A DNA stretch of 64,000 bases from the NCBI RefSeq assembly GCF_003144095.1, contig NZ_NSKH01000023.1, positions 1,244,875 to 1,308,874 on the forward strand, written 5' to 3'. The translations under genes were made by a program, and so were the position numbers. This document shows positions 27,562 through 36,194 of this stretch, piece by piece (position 1 is the first letter of the stretch; each line of letters begins with the position of its first letter). The stretch is from Streptomyces sp. ICBB 8177. Lineage in GTDB: Bacteria; Actinomycetota; Actinomycetes; Streptomycetales; Streptomycetaceae. The notes beneath the pieces are model-generated. The model worked only from the letters and a program-made list of their open reading frames with translations. It was not told the origin of the DNA and did not search any database.

Positions 27562-29450
27562 CACGCCACTCCCAACTGGTCGAGGACGGCGGACAGTACG
27601 GCCGCCGCGTCACCGCCCGCGAAGACGAACTCGTCAACTCCCGCGCGTTCCAAGGCGCCTTGCAGCTCGCCCGGCCGCCCCGCGAGGAACACCCGCTGCG
27701 CACCGGCCGACCTGAGCGCCCCGGCGACCGCCTCGGCCTCCTGCGCGTACAGCGCGTCGCTGGAACACAGGCACGCCACCCGGGCGCCGCTGCGCGCGAA
27801 CGCCTCCGCCGCCGAGGCCGCGTCCACCGTCACCGGGTCGTGCACCGGCTGGATGCCGCCCGCCTGGAAGAGGTTGGACGCGAAAGTCACCCGGGTGGTG
27901 TGGGCCGCCGCCGGACCGAGCGCGGCCAGGAAGATCGCGGGCCGCTGCCCGGTCGCCGCCAGGTGCGCGTCGGACCGCGCCCGCAGCGCCTCGAACGCCT
28001 CGTCGCGCCGGACCCTCGGCAGCCCGCCCGCAGGGCCCGTCGGCGCGGGCTCGCGCACGACCGGCTGCTCGGCCAGCAGCGGGAACTCGCTGACGCCGGT
28101 GATGGGTTCGCGCCGCCGGGCCAGCCTGCCGGAACGCTCCCGCCAGGCCGACTCCAGGCGCTCGGCGACCAGCCCGGTCCGCAGCGCAGACTCCTGGCCT
28201 CCGGCCCGTTCGATCTCCTGGAACCACGCCCAGGCCGCCCGCGCCAGTTCGTCGGTGAGCCGCTCGACGTACCAGGAACCGCCCGCCGGATCGATGACCC
28301 GCGACAGGTGCGACTCCTCGACGAGGATGGAGGAGGTGTTGCGCGCTATGCGCCGGGCGAAGGCGTCCGGCAGGCCGATCGCTTCGTCGAACGGCAGCAC
28401 GGTCACAGCGTCCGCGCCGCCCACCCCGGCGCCCAGGCAGGCCACCGTCGTGCGCAGCATGTTCACCCACGGGTCGCGCCGCGTCATCATCACCGGCGAG
28501 GTCACCGCGTGCTGCCGCTGCGCGCCCGAGCCCGGCGCCGCCCCGGACACCTCGGCGACCCGCGACCACAACCGCCGCGCCGCGCGCAGCTTCGCGATGG
28601 TCAGGAACTGGTCGGCGTCCGCCGCGTAACGGAACTCCAGCTGCCCGCACGCCGCGTCCACCGAAAGCCCGGCCTGCGTCAGCAGCCGCAGGTAGGCGAC
28701 GCCGGTGGCGAGGGAGCAGCCCAGCTCCTGCGCGGGCGAGCCACCCGCCTCGTGGTACGGCATCGCGTCCACCGTCAGCGCGCGCACACCGGGGTACGCG
28801 TCCAGGCACCGCTGCGCGAGCCGGCCCGCGGTCCGCGAGTGCTCCGCGATCCGGTCGTGGCGGCCGGTGCGCGCGGCCAGGCCCAGCGGATCCGCGCCCA
28901 GATTGCCGAGCGCGGCGGATCCCGGCACCTCACGCTCGCCGTACAGCGCCAGCAGTGCCTCGGCCGCCGCCTCGAACTCCTCGCCCGCCTCCAGCACGAC
29001 CGGGGCCAGGTCGAGATAGACGCCGTCCAGCGCCCTCGGCAGGTCCGCGACCGCGAGCCCGGCGGCACCGGTGACCAGCCACAGGGAGGTCGCGCCGTTC
29101 TCCAGGTCGGCGAGCACGGCCGCGTTGGCCCGCTCGGGATCGGGGTCCACGTGCCGCTGGCGTACGTCCCAGCCTGCGGCCGTGGTGCCGTCCGGCCGTC
29201 CGCCGCGCAGATACGGCGGGAACCCGGGGAAGCCCGGATCCGCCCCCGTGCCGTCCTCGGCCGCGTACAGCGGACCGGTGACCAGCGCGTCCTGGAGCCT
29301 GGTGGCCAGTGCGTCTTCCGCCGCCGTGCCCGACACGTCGTCCTTACCCGCCTTGCGCAGCACGCCTTCGACGAGGCGCTGCCACTGCTCGCGGGTGGCT
29401 TCGGGGAAGTCGGCGGCCAGGGAAAGCCCGTCGTCGGGTAGGACCGTCAT
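27561..29450 (-). CDS. mutA: Methylmalonyl-CoA mutase small subunit
   Basis: The 629-residue protein is homologous to MutB across the barrel ([36 protein letters not shown]). Its cobalamin-like C-terminal domain lacks DxHxxG, as expected for the non-catalytic subunit. It starts at ATG 29450 with no obvious Shine-Dalgarno sequence; TAGCCT lies 6 nt before the start, compatible with a leaderless mRNA (inference). It is the first gene of the mutA-mutB-meaB operon. Confidence 0.96.
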   Translation of the reverse strand: MTVLPDDGLSLAADFPEATREQWQRLVEGVLRKAGKDDVSGTAAEDALATRLQDALVTGPLYAAEDGTGADPGFPGFPPYLRGGRPDGTTAAGWDVRQRHVDPDPERANAAVLADLENGATSLWLVTGAAGLAVADLPRALDGVYLDLAPVVLEAGEEFEAAAEALLALYGEREVPGSAALGNLGADPLGLAARTGRHDRIAEHSRTAGRLAQRCLDAYPGVRALTVDAMPYHEAGGSPAQELGCSLATGVAYLRLLTQAGLSVDAACGQLEFRYAADADQFLTIAKLRAARRLWSRVAEVSGAAPGSGAQRQHAVTSPVMMTRRDPWVNMLRTTVACLGAGVGGADAVTVLPFDEAIGLPDAFARRIARNTSSILVEESHLSRVIDPAGGSWYVERLTDELARAAWAWFQEIERAGGQESALRTGLVAERLESAWRERSGRLARRREPITGVSEFPLLAEQPVVREPAPTGPAGGLPRVRRDEAFEALRARSDAHLAATGQRPAIFLAALGPAAAHTTRVTFASNLFQAGGIQPVHDPVTVDAASAAEAFARSGARVACLCSSDALYAQEAEAVAGALRSAGAQRVFLAGRPGELQGALERAGVDEFVFAGGDAAAVLSAVLDQLGVA

Positions 29451-29764
29451 GGGGAAAGGCTAGGGGAGACGCCGTTGGCGCAGCAGTTGCCATGGCTGTG
29501 ACCTTCCCCTCTTCCGGCACGTGGTCGAACGCCGTGACCTGGCGGAGTGAGGGAGAGCAGTCGGGGGGATGCGGGCCGTTCGCGACATAGCGGGCGGCCT
29601 GCGGCGGGGGCACTTCGGCGACGCTTCGGGGGCGTACGGGAGTGCGTGCGGAGTCGTACGTGCGCGGATGTGCATGGTGGGCGCCGGGCGGGGCGCGGAC
29701 GCCGGCGCGTGCGGCCGGACGCCGCGCTCCGTGCCCGTCGTCGTCCTGCCGTTCAGGCCGTCCC
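29451..29764. other. 314-bp gap between the ketosynthase and mutA
   Basis: No gene, tRNA or strong hairpin is seen. It should carry the mutA promoter on the minus strand. Short open frames here have poor codon structure and overlap in all directions. No cobalamin riboswitch box was recognised. Confidence 0.6.
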
Positions 29765-31012
29765 TCAGCCCGGTGTCGTCGTGCGGGTCGTGTCGGTGAT
29801 GACGAGTGAGACGTTCTGCCCGCCGAAGCCGAAGGAGTTGGTGAGCACGGCCTCCTGGGGGACGTCTCGTCGCTCGGCGACGACATCGAGGTCGATGTCG
29901 GGTCCGACGCCGGCCGTGGCGAGGTTACGGGTCGGCGGGATGACGCCGTGCTCCACACTGAGGACGGCGACGAGCGCTTCGATCGCACCGGCCGCGCCGA
30001 AGAGATGGCCGAGTGCCGCCTTGGGGGCCGTCACGGTGGCGCGGCCGAAGACCTCCCGGATCGCACGCGCCTCGGCGACGTCACCGACCGGGGTTCCGGT
30101 GGCGTGGGCGTTGACGTGGCTGATCTGCTCGGGACGCAGGCCGGCTTGCGCGAGGGCCTTTCGCATGGCCGAGATCTGACCGGAACCGTCCGCGGCGGGC
30201 GCCGTGATGTGGTGGGCGTCGGCGGCGACGCCGGCTCCCGCCAGCACCGCGTGGACGCGCGCGCCCCGGGCGCCTGCGTGCTCGGCGCTTTCCAGCACCA
30301 CGACAGCGGCGCCCTCACTGAGGACGAACCCGCTGCGGTCCGCGGCGAACGGCCGGGACGCGGACGCGGGTTCGGCGGTGTGGCGCGACAGCGCTTGAGC
30401 CTGGGCGAAGCCGGCAACGGTGATCGGTGTGATCGCGGCCTCGGTCCCGCCCGCGATCACCACGTCCGCCTCGCCGGCACGGATGAGCCTGGCCCCCAGC
30501 GCGATCGCCTCGGCGCCGGACGAGCACGCCGAGACCGGCGTGTACGCGCCGGCCCGCGCGCCGTATTCGATGCTGATCAGCGCCGCCGCCGCATTGGGCA
30601 TGAGCATCGGGACCGTGCGTGGCGAGACGCGCCGCGTCCCGGCCGACTCCAGTACGTCGTCTTCCCTGAGCAGCGTCCCGACGCCCCCGATGCCCGTGCC
30701 GACAGCCGAGGCGAGCCGGTCCGGGTCCACCTCCGGCGTACCGGCGTCGGCCCAGGCTTCGGCCGCCGCGACCAGGGCCGCCTGCTGCGAGCGGTCGAGC
30801 CGCCTGGCCCGCACCGGCGGCAGCGCCCCGGCGGGGTCGGTCGCCATCGTCCCCGCGACGATGCCGGGAAGGCCGGCGTCCTCGTGGCCGCGCAGGACGC
30901 CGCCGCGGATGCCGGACTCGCCGGCCAGCAGGGCGTCCCAGGTGGACGCCACGTCCGCCCCGAGCGGTGTGATCGCGCCGAGTCCGGTCACCACGACCTC
31001 AGTCCGGTGCAT
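29765..31012 (-). CDS. Stand-alone beta-ketoacyl-ACP synthase (FabF/KAS II-like)
   Basis: ATG 31012 (415 aa) follows AAGAAGGG; a longer frame to 31042 runs through the operators and is rejected. The Cys-His-His set is present: VSACSSGAEAIALG, NAHATGTPVGD and KAALGHLFGAAGAIE, plus the glycine-rich end NSFGFGGQNVSLV. KAS II enzymes condense acyl chains with malonyl-ACP. No ACP or other fatty-acid gene is adjacent, so it is a lone enzyme under its own TetR regulator with two operator sites in the 65-bp divergent gap. Confidence 0.94.
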   Translation of the reverse strand: MHRTEVVVTGLGAITPLGADVASTWDALLAGESGIRGGVLRGHEDAGLPGIVAGTMATDPAGALPPVRARRLDRSQQAALVAAAEAWADAGTPEVDPDRLASAVGTGIGGVGTLLREDDVLESAGTRRVSPRTVPMLMPNAAAALISIEYGARAGAYTPVSACSSGAEAIALGARLIRAGEADVVIAGGTEAAITPITVAGFAQAQALSRHTAEPASASRPFAADRSGFVLSEGAAVVVLESAEHAGARGARVHAVLAGAGVAADAHHITAPAADGSGQISAMRKALAQAGLRPEQISHVNAHATGTPVGDVAEARAIREVFGRATVTAPKAALGHLFGAAGAIEALVAVLSVEHGVIPPTRNLATAGVGPDIDLDVVAERRDVPQEAVLTNSFGFGGQNVSLVITDTTRTTTPG

Positions 31013-31027
31013 GCCCTTCAACCCTTC

Positions 31028-31042
31028 TTGTATGCGATACAA
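31028..31042. promoter_or_regulatory. TetR operator copy 1 (TTGTAT-N3-ATACAA)
   Basis: TTGTATGCGATACAA has perfect 6-bp arms. It lies 16 bp upstream of the ketosynthase start, where it would cover that promoter. Confidence 0.8.
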
Positions 31043-31055
31043 GTGAACGCTGTTG

Positions 31056-31070
31056 TTGTATCACATACAA
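31056..31070. promoter_or_regulatory. TetR operator copy 2 (TTGTAT-N3-ATACAA)
   Basis: TTGTATCACATACAA has the same arms as copy 1 and starts 28 bp away. It overlaps TACAAT (31066-31071), the best -10 for tetR, paired with GTGAAC (31043-31048) at N17. The predicted start point coincides with GTG 31078, suggesting a leaderless, autorepressed tetR mRNA. Confidence 0.8.
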
Positions 31071-31077
31071 TTCCGGT

Positions 31078-31704
31078 GTGGAGAAGAAGCGAACCGAAGC
31101 CCGGCCACCGTCGGCTCGGCCGCGCGACCGCGGTCGCGCGACGAGGCACCGGCTGATCGAGGCGGCCGCACGGCTCTGCGCGGAGCGGCCCGGCGCCGAG
31201 GTGAGCGTCGCGGAGATCGCGAACGCGGCGGGCGCCTTCCCCAACCAGGTCACCTACTACTTCGGCTCCAAGGACTCGCTCCTCGTGCACGCCGCCTTCC
31301 TCGGGCTGCTGCACGACGCCCGGCGGATCGAACGCATCGGCCGCCAGGCCCCCGACGCGGCGACATTCCGACGCAACATCGCCCGCGCCGTACTGGCCAT
31401 GCCCTCGCTCCCGTCGGTCACGCGAGCACTCGCCTCAGGGATCTCCAAACCCGAACTCGCCCCCGTGGTCGACCAGCACCTCCAGTTGCTGTTCCGTCAG
31501 TCCGAGCGCTTCGTGAGCCGGCTCGTCGACAGCCGCGGCTGGAGCGCCCGACGACCGCTCAACGTGGAGGCCAGGACGTTCTGGAGCACCGCGCTCGGTG
31601 CGGTGCTGCTGGTCCGCGCCGGGGCGCACGGCACCGTCGCCGAACTCGACCTCGCCGGAGCGTTGACCATCCACGACGGGCCCGGTCCCGCTCAGTCCGG
31701 CTGA
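31078..31704 (+). CDS. TetR-family regulator divergent from the ketosynthase
   Basis: The 208-residue protein starts at GTG 31078. The helix-turn-helix spans residues about 20-66 (RATRHRLIEAAARL, VSVAEIANAAGAFPNQVTYYFGSKDSL). The C-terminal helical domain would bind a small ligand. The two operators next to both starts mark it as a repressor of itself and the ketosynthase. An acyl-CoA or fatty-acid effector is plausible from context but not shown. Confidence 0.93.
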   Translation: MEKKRTEARPPSARPRDRGRATRHRLIEAAARLCAERPGAEVSVAEIANAAGAFPNQVTYYFGSKDSLLVHAAFLGLLHDARRIERIGRQAPDAATFRRNIARAVLAMPSLPSVTRALASGISKPELAPVVDQHLQLLFRQSERFVSRLVDSRGWSARRPLNVEARTFWSTALGAVLLVRAGAHGTVAELDLAGALTIHDGPGPAQSG

Positions 31705-31855
31705 ACGGGCCGGCGACGCAGGCCCCCGCCGCCCGGGGGAAACCACCCCACCGAGCGGCATCCACGAGTGGTTGCCGCGGTGGTGGCGCGGGCCGGCGGT
31801 GGTGCTGCGGCGGCACACTGGCGGGACCCACCGTCACGCGCGTTCGGGAGTCTCC

Positions 31856-32170
31856 ATGCCAGAGCCCTCCGCCAGGTCCCGCGAAGCGGACACCCGTCCG
31901 GCCGTCTGCGGCCACACGCACCTGTTCCCGGGGGCTCGCTGCCGTGTGCAGGGGTTGTCCGACCCCCGTGCGTTCGCCGCGGACCCGTGGCCGGTCGAGC
32001 TGGATCTGCGCTTCTCGGACGGGGTGGTCGCCGACGCCGTACTGCGCACCGGCGGACCCGAGGGCGCGGTCCTCGTGGTCCCGCCCTACACCACGGGCGC
32101 CGGCACGTCGATCGACGGCCGCACCTGGACGATCCGGGAGTTCGCCGGGACAGGGGAGAGGTGGAGCTGA
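31856..32170 (+). CDS. Small hypothetical protein (104 aa)
   Basis: ATG 31856 follows GGGAG at 6 nt. The product has no membrane segment or signal peptide and contains two Cys (PAVCGHTHLF and GARCRVQGL). Codon third-position GC is high and steady, supporting coding. I do not recognise the family. It lies alone between the TetR gene and the XRE module. Confidence 0.6.
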   Translation: MPEPSARSREADTRPAVCGHTHLFPGARCRVQGLSDPRAFAADPWPVELDLRFSDGVVADAVLRTGGPEGAVLVVPPYTTGAGTSIDGRTWTIREFAGTGERWS

Positions 32171-32399
32171 CCATCGGCCGGCACGCCTGTGCCTGAGCGG
32201 CATCCGGTCGGCGCCCACCGTGAATCCCCGGTTCCGTGCGGGTTCCGTACGGCGGCTTCCATCGGCCGAAACCCGTCAACTGGCGTGCGCGGTAAAGGGG
32301 ATGACATCGATGTGCTACCAGCTAGGATGGATGGCCGGGTCGGTCGGGCGCGTGGTGGCCGGGGCCGGAGCGATCGGGACGGACCGAGGGAGGTGGCGG

Positions 32400-32861
32400 A
32401 TGGCTCCGCCGGAACCGACGGCGGCGACACCTCGCCCGCAGGCGTCGACGCTGGCCGAGAAGATCGACGCGCTGTTCCGGGTCGTACGACGGCCCAACCA
32501 CGAGCAGTTCAGCCACGAAGAGGTCGCCAAGGCCTGCCGCGAGGCGACCGGGGAGAGCTTCTCGGCGACCTACCTGTGGCAGTTGCGCACCGGCCGCCGG
32601 GACAATCCCACCAAACGCCATCTGGAGGCACTCGCCCAGTTCTTCCAGGTTCCCGTCGCCTACTTCTTCGACGACGACCGCGGCGCCGCCGTCGCCAAGG
32701 AACTGGAACTGCTCGGTGCGCTGCGGGACGCCGGAGTGCGCAGCGTCGCGCTGCGCGCGGTGAACCTCTCGCCCGAAGGCGTGGGCACCATCAGCGACAT
32801 GATCGACGTGATCGCCCGCCGGGAGCGCGGCGGTGGTGGCACTCTGGGACCCGGCGACTGA
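32400..32861 (+). CDS. XRE-type helix-turn-helix regulator of an XRE-ImmA-membrane module
   Basis: ATG 32400 follows GGAGG at 6 nt. The 153-residue protein has an HTH (FSHEEVAKACREATGESFSA, TYLWQLRTGRRDNPTKRHLE) then ALAQFFQVPVAYFFDDD, a layout common among Streptomyces developmental-type XRE proteins. The C-terminal helix has LRAVNLSPEGVGTISDMIDVI. It is followed by a HEAAH protein, like ImmR-ImmA repressor-protease pairs of mobile elements; repression relieved by proteolysis is inference. Confidence 0.88.
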   Translation: MAPPEPTAATPRPQASTLAEKIDALFRVVRRPNHEQFSHEEVAKACREATGESFSATYLWQLRTGRRDNPTKRHLEALAQFFQVPVAYFFDDDRGAAVAKELELLGALRDAGVRSVALRAVNLSPEGVGTISDMIDVIARRERGGGGTLGPGD

Positions 32862-32934
32862 GCGCGCTCCCGCGCTCGTCGGCCCGACCGGCGCGGGATC
32901 AGGCGCACTCGGCACGGCGGAAGAGGTACGGCGG

Positions 32935-33489
32935 GTGAGTACGGGTGGGCGCCTGCGCGCGCTGCGGGAAGGACGCCGGCTGAAGCTGCGGTGCCGGCAG
33001 ACGGTGGACGCGCTCGAACTGCCGCGCCCGTTCGACGCGTTCGCCTTCATCGCCTCGCTGGCCCGGACCCGGGGCAGGCCGATCGAGCTGATACCGGTGA
33101 CCGACCGCCCCCACACACCCTGCGGGCTGCTGGTCACCACCGACCGCGCGGACTGCATCCTCTACGCGGCGGACACCACCCCCCTGCACCAGCAGCACAT
33201 CCTGCTCCACGAAGCCGCCCACATCATCTGCGGCCACTACGACACCGCCCCGTCGGCCACCTCCGCCGCGCGGCTGCTCATGCCCAATCTGCCCCCGGCA
33301 CTGGTCCAGCGGGTGCTGGGACGCACGGTCTACACCGAACCGCAGGAACGCGAGGCCGAACTCGTCGCCTCACTGATCCGTTGCCGGGCCGCCCGCGACG
33401 ACGGACTGCGGCCACCGGCCCTCGTTCCGCGCAACCGGGTCGAGTCGCTGCTCAGCCCGACGGACTGCCGGGGCGCGCACCGTGGTTGA
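32935..33489 (+). CDS. ImmA/IrrE-like zinc metallopeptidase
   Basis: I chose GTG 32935 (184 aa) because the residues before it look non-conserved and a longer start at 32833 would overlap the upstream gene by 29 bp. HEAAH within HILLHEAAHIICGHYD is the gluzincin-type HExxH zinc site of ImmA/IrrE proteases. The C-terminal REAELVASLIRCRA supplies a plausible third ligand. It ends overlapping the membrane protein start by 8 bp, so the two are coupled. Confidence 0.85.
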   Translation: MSTGGRLRALREGRRLKLRCRQTVDALELPRPFDAFAFIASLARTRGRPIELIPVTDRPHTPCGLLVTTDRADCILYAADTTPLHQQHILLHEAAHIICGHYDTAPSATSAARLLMPNLPPALVQRVLGRTVYTEPQEREAELVASLIRCRAARDDGLRPPALVPRNRVESLLSPTDCRGAHRG

Positions 33490-34780
33490 GCTGATCGCGT
33501 ACGTCGCGGCGGCCGTGCTCGCCGGGTTCGGCGGCTACCGTGTCCTGCTCGCCCGTGGCCACGGCGCCGACCCCGCGCAGCGCTACGTCTGCGGTTTCGC
33601 GCTCTGCCTCGGGACGTCCCTCGTCCTGCTCACCCCGGCGACGCTGTCCTGGCTGGACGCCCTGCTGCCGGGGGCCGTGGTCGAGTTGGCCGGCAACTCG
33701 GTGAAGACGGCAGCCCTGAGCTTCCTGGCCCTGCTGGCGCTCTCGCTCGCGAACGAGGCCCCTTACGAGGTGGCGCCTTCCCCTCTAGCCGCCCCGACGG
33801 CCCGTCGAGAAGGGTCCCCTCGGACCGACGGCGCCGCCGACTCCGTCCCCGTAGGGCCGGACCTGCGATGCCACGTGCTCGTCGCGGTCGCGGTCCAACT
33901 CGTCTCCGCCGTACTGCTGTTGGGCGCCGACCCCAGGGTGAGCGGCGGTTCCATGGCGGTTCACGGGCCGGCCGCGCGGATCCTGCTGTCGTCGTACGAC
34001 GCGTTGTTCACCTGCTACGCCATCTGGTGTCTGTTGGTGCTGACCCGGGTGATCGTGCCGCACGCCCGCCGCGCGGGACCCGGGCCGCTGCGCTTCGGTC
34101 TCGGACTGACCACCGCGGCGATCGTGGCCGGTGCTTTGTGGACCGCGTGGTCGCTGGACGACGTGGCCGACGTGCTGCTCGGCGGCGTGCAGGACGGCGG
34201 CGAGGACACGCTCTCCAACGTGCTCGGTGTGATCTGCGCCGTGCTGACCGTCTCCGGTGCCACCGCGACACTGTGGGGAACCCGCGTGGCCGCCCCGTTG
34301 CGCTGGCTGCGGGCGCACCGGCGGTACCGGGCGCTGGAGCCGCTGTGGTCCGCGCTGCACGCCGAACTCCCCGAGATCGCGCTGGCCCCCGGACGGCCAC
34401 CGCACCGACTGCCGCCCTGGCGCGCGCAGTTCGCGCTCTACCGCCGCATCATCGAGATCCACGACGCCGCCCTCGCGCTGCGCCCGTACCACGATCCTCA
34501 CGTGGCCTCCCGGATCGCCGATCTGGACCCGGCGGGCCCGCGCGGGCCCGTGGCGGAGGCTGCCACGCTCGCCGCCGCCCTGGAGAACCGCAGGCACGGC
34601 CGCCGCCACGGGGAGGACCCGGAGGCGGGACACCCTGCCCCGACGCTGCCGGGCACCATCGACGCGGAGGCGCTCTGGCTGGTCCAGGTGGCCGAGGCGT
34701 TCCGCGGCTCCGAGGTGAGCGCGTACGTCCGCGGGCGAGCGGCGCGCACGGCGCTCGGCAGCGGAGCGCGCGAGGAGTGA
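33482..34780 (+). CDS. MAB_1171c-type multi-pass membrane protein
   Basis: The 432-residue protein starts at GTG 33482. About seven transmembrane helices lie in residues 1-265, with an acidic/polar insert at about 95-130. A cytoplasmic C-terminal helical domain of about 160 residues follows (YRALEPLWSALHAELPEIAL, then FALYRRIIEIHDAALALRPY), the pattern I associate with MAB_1171c-like putative transporters. Function is unknown. The operon with an XRE regulator and ImmA-like protease suggests a regulated membrane effector. Confidence 0.82.
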   Translation: MVELIAYVAAAVLAGFGGYRVLLARGHGADPAQRYVCGFALCLGTSLVLLTPATLSWLDALLPGAVVELAGNSVKTAALSFLALLALSLANEAPYEVAPSPLAAPTARREGSPRTDGAADSVPVGPDLRCHVLVAVAVQLVSAVLLLGADPRVSGGSMAVHGPAARILLSSYDALFTCYAIWCLLVLTRVIVPHARRAGPGPLRFGLGLTTAAIVAGALWTAWSLDDVADVLLGGVQDGGEDTLSNVLGVICAVLTVSGATATLWGTRVAAPLRWLRAHRRYRALEPLWSALHAELPEIALAPGRPPHRLPPWRAQFALYRRIIEIHDAALALRPYHDPHVASRIADLDPAGPRGPVAEAATLAAALENRRHGRRHGEDPEAGHPAPTLPGTIDAEALWLVQVAEAFRGSEVSAYVRGRAARTALGSGAREE

Positions 34781-34926
34781 CGGGCACCCGGCGGCGCGCC
34801 GACGCACCGTCCCGGCACGGCACTTGGCCGGGGCTCCCTGTCCGCAAGCTGTGCGGCGAACGGTACGATCGACGCGCCGATGGCAGGAACATGCCCGGCA
34901 TCGAGAGCCGACCGAGGAGCACCACG

Positions 34927-35130
34927 TTGTCCCGTGTGAAGACCGCGTCCCGTGTGCGGACCGCCGCCGCGGCCGTCACCCTGGCCGCCACCGCCGTGCT
35001 GGCCACCGGCTGCGCGAGCCACCACCACACCACGACCGTGGTCCACCACACCGTCGTCCACCACACGGTGACCCACCACGTCGTCACGCATCACGTCGTC
35101 ACCCACCACACGGTGACCCACCGCCACTGA
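34927..35130 (+). CDS. Histidine-rich small lipoprotein
   Basis: TTG 34927 follows GAGGAG at 7 nt (67 aa); GTG 34936 or ATG 34891 are alternatives. A lipoprotein signal peptide ends in LATGC. The mature part is almost only His, Val and Thr in 5-residue units (HHTVV, HHTVT, HHVVT, HHVVT, HHTVT), giving 15 His in about 37 residues. It would sit on the outer face of the membrane and could bind Zn, Ni or Cu. I know no family for it. Confidence 0.65.
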   Translation: MSRVKTASRVRTAAAAVTLAATAVLATGCASHHHTTTVVHHTVVHHTVTHHVVTHHVVTHHTVTHRH

Positions 35131-35139
35131 GCGCGGGAG

Positions 35140-35871
35140 GTGCTGGACTACGACGGCGAGGCGGCCCGGTACGACGCCACACGCGGGGGAGTGCCCAGGG
35201 CTCGGGCCGCGGCGGAAGCGGTGCTGCGCCTGCTGCCCGCGTCCGCCGGCGACCTGCTCGACGTCGGCTGCGGGACCGGGCTGGTGCCCGAGCGGCTGCG
35301 CCGGCCGGGTCTGCGGGTCGTCGGCGCGGACGCCTCGGCGGGCATGACCGCGGTCGCGGCGCCCCGGCTGGGCGGCCGGGTCGTACGGGCGGACGGCCTG
35401 CGACTGCCCTTCGCGGCGCGGTCCTTCGACGCCGTGTGCGCGGTCTGGCTGCTGCACCTGCTGCCCCGGGCGGCCGACGTCGTCTCCGAGGCGGCACGGC
35501 TGCTGCGCCCGGGCGGCGTCCTCGTGACCACCGTCGACAAGGACGCCGGTCACGACGTCGGCAGCGACATCGACGCCCTGCTCGCGCCGTACCGGGTGAG
35601 CGGCGCTCGCGACGCGGCCGACGCGATCACCGCGCGCGCCGCCCGGGCGGGCCTGCGGCCCGCGGGGGAGACCGCCTTCACCGGGTACGGCCAGGGCCGC
35701 ACCCCGCTGGGCGTCGCGGCGGACGTGCGTGCCGGAAGGCTGCCCTCGGCCGTACGCGTCACGGACGACGCGGCCGGGCGATTGATCGGCCTGCTCGCCG
35801 CGCTGCCCGATCCGCGCGGCGCCCGGCGCGACCCGGTCTACCGGCTGATGGCGTTCGAGCGGACCACGTGA
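35140..35871 (+). CDS. SAM-dependent methyltransferase (class I)
   Basis: The 243-residue product starts at GTG 35140, directly after GGGAGG. Motif I is LLDVGCGTGLVPERL near residue 40, the acidic end of beta-2 is VVGADAS, and motif III is FDAVCAVWLLHLLPRAADVV, all of the Methyltransf_11 type. It is 9 bp after the His-rich lipoprotein stop and likely co-transcribed. The substrate is unknown. Confidence 0.9.
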   Translation: MLDYDGEAARYDATRGGVPRARAAAEAVLRLLPASAGDLLDVGCGTGLVPERLRRPGLRVVGADASAGMTAVAAPRLGGRVVRADGLRLPFAARSFDAVCAVWLLHLLPRAADVVSEAARLLRPGGVLVTTVDKDAGHDVGSDIDALLAPYRVSGARDAADAITARAARAGLRPAGETAFTGYGQGRTPLGVAADVRAGRLPSAVRVTDDAAGRLIGLLAALPDPRGARRDPVYRLMAFERTT

Positions 35872-36194
35872 CAGGACCGCGCTGACGCGGGGACCCCGCC
35901 GGATCGGGTCCGAGGCGCCGTGGTGCCGGGAGTCGGGCGCCGTGTGGCGGGTGCGTGGCGGCGCGTGTGGCGCGAACGCGACGTGTACGACCGTCATGCC
36001 TCCGGGTGGGCCCGTGCGCGGCATCGCCGCCCGTGACGAACAGCGCCCGATCGGGCATACTCCAACCGCCACAGACCGCTGATCAGCCCAGACCGCGACC
36101 CGGCGGGAGATCATCGGCCGAGGGTACATCCATGCGGCGGCGCTGCCCCACCCCTGGCCCGCCGCCGACCCGCCCGACAGGGAGGAACGCCGCC
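35872..36194. other. 323-bp gap upstream of the acyl-CoA dehydrogenase
   Basis: No gene is seen. A sigma-70-type promoter candidate is GTGACG (36033-36038), N17, CATACT (36056-36061), about 130 bp before the dehydrogenase start. Confidence 0.5.

Noticed and set aside
24916-28629. 1237-aa plus-strand open frame antisense to mutA, mutB and meaB
   Set aside because: The minus-strand genes have full-length motifs and overlaps; the antisense frame is an artefact of GC bias.
34891-34926. ATG 34891 as start of the His-rich lipoprotein
   Set aside because: It would put 12 charged residues before the signal peptide and has weaker ribosome spacing than TTG 34927, though not fully excluded.
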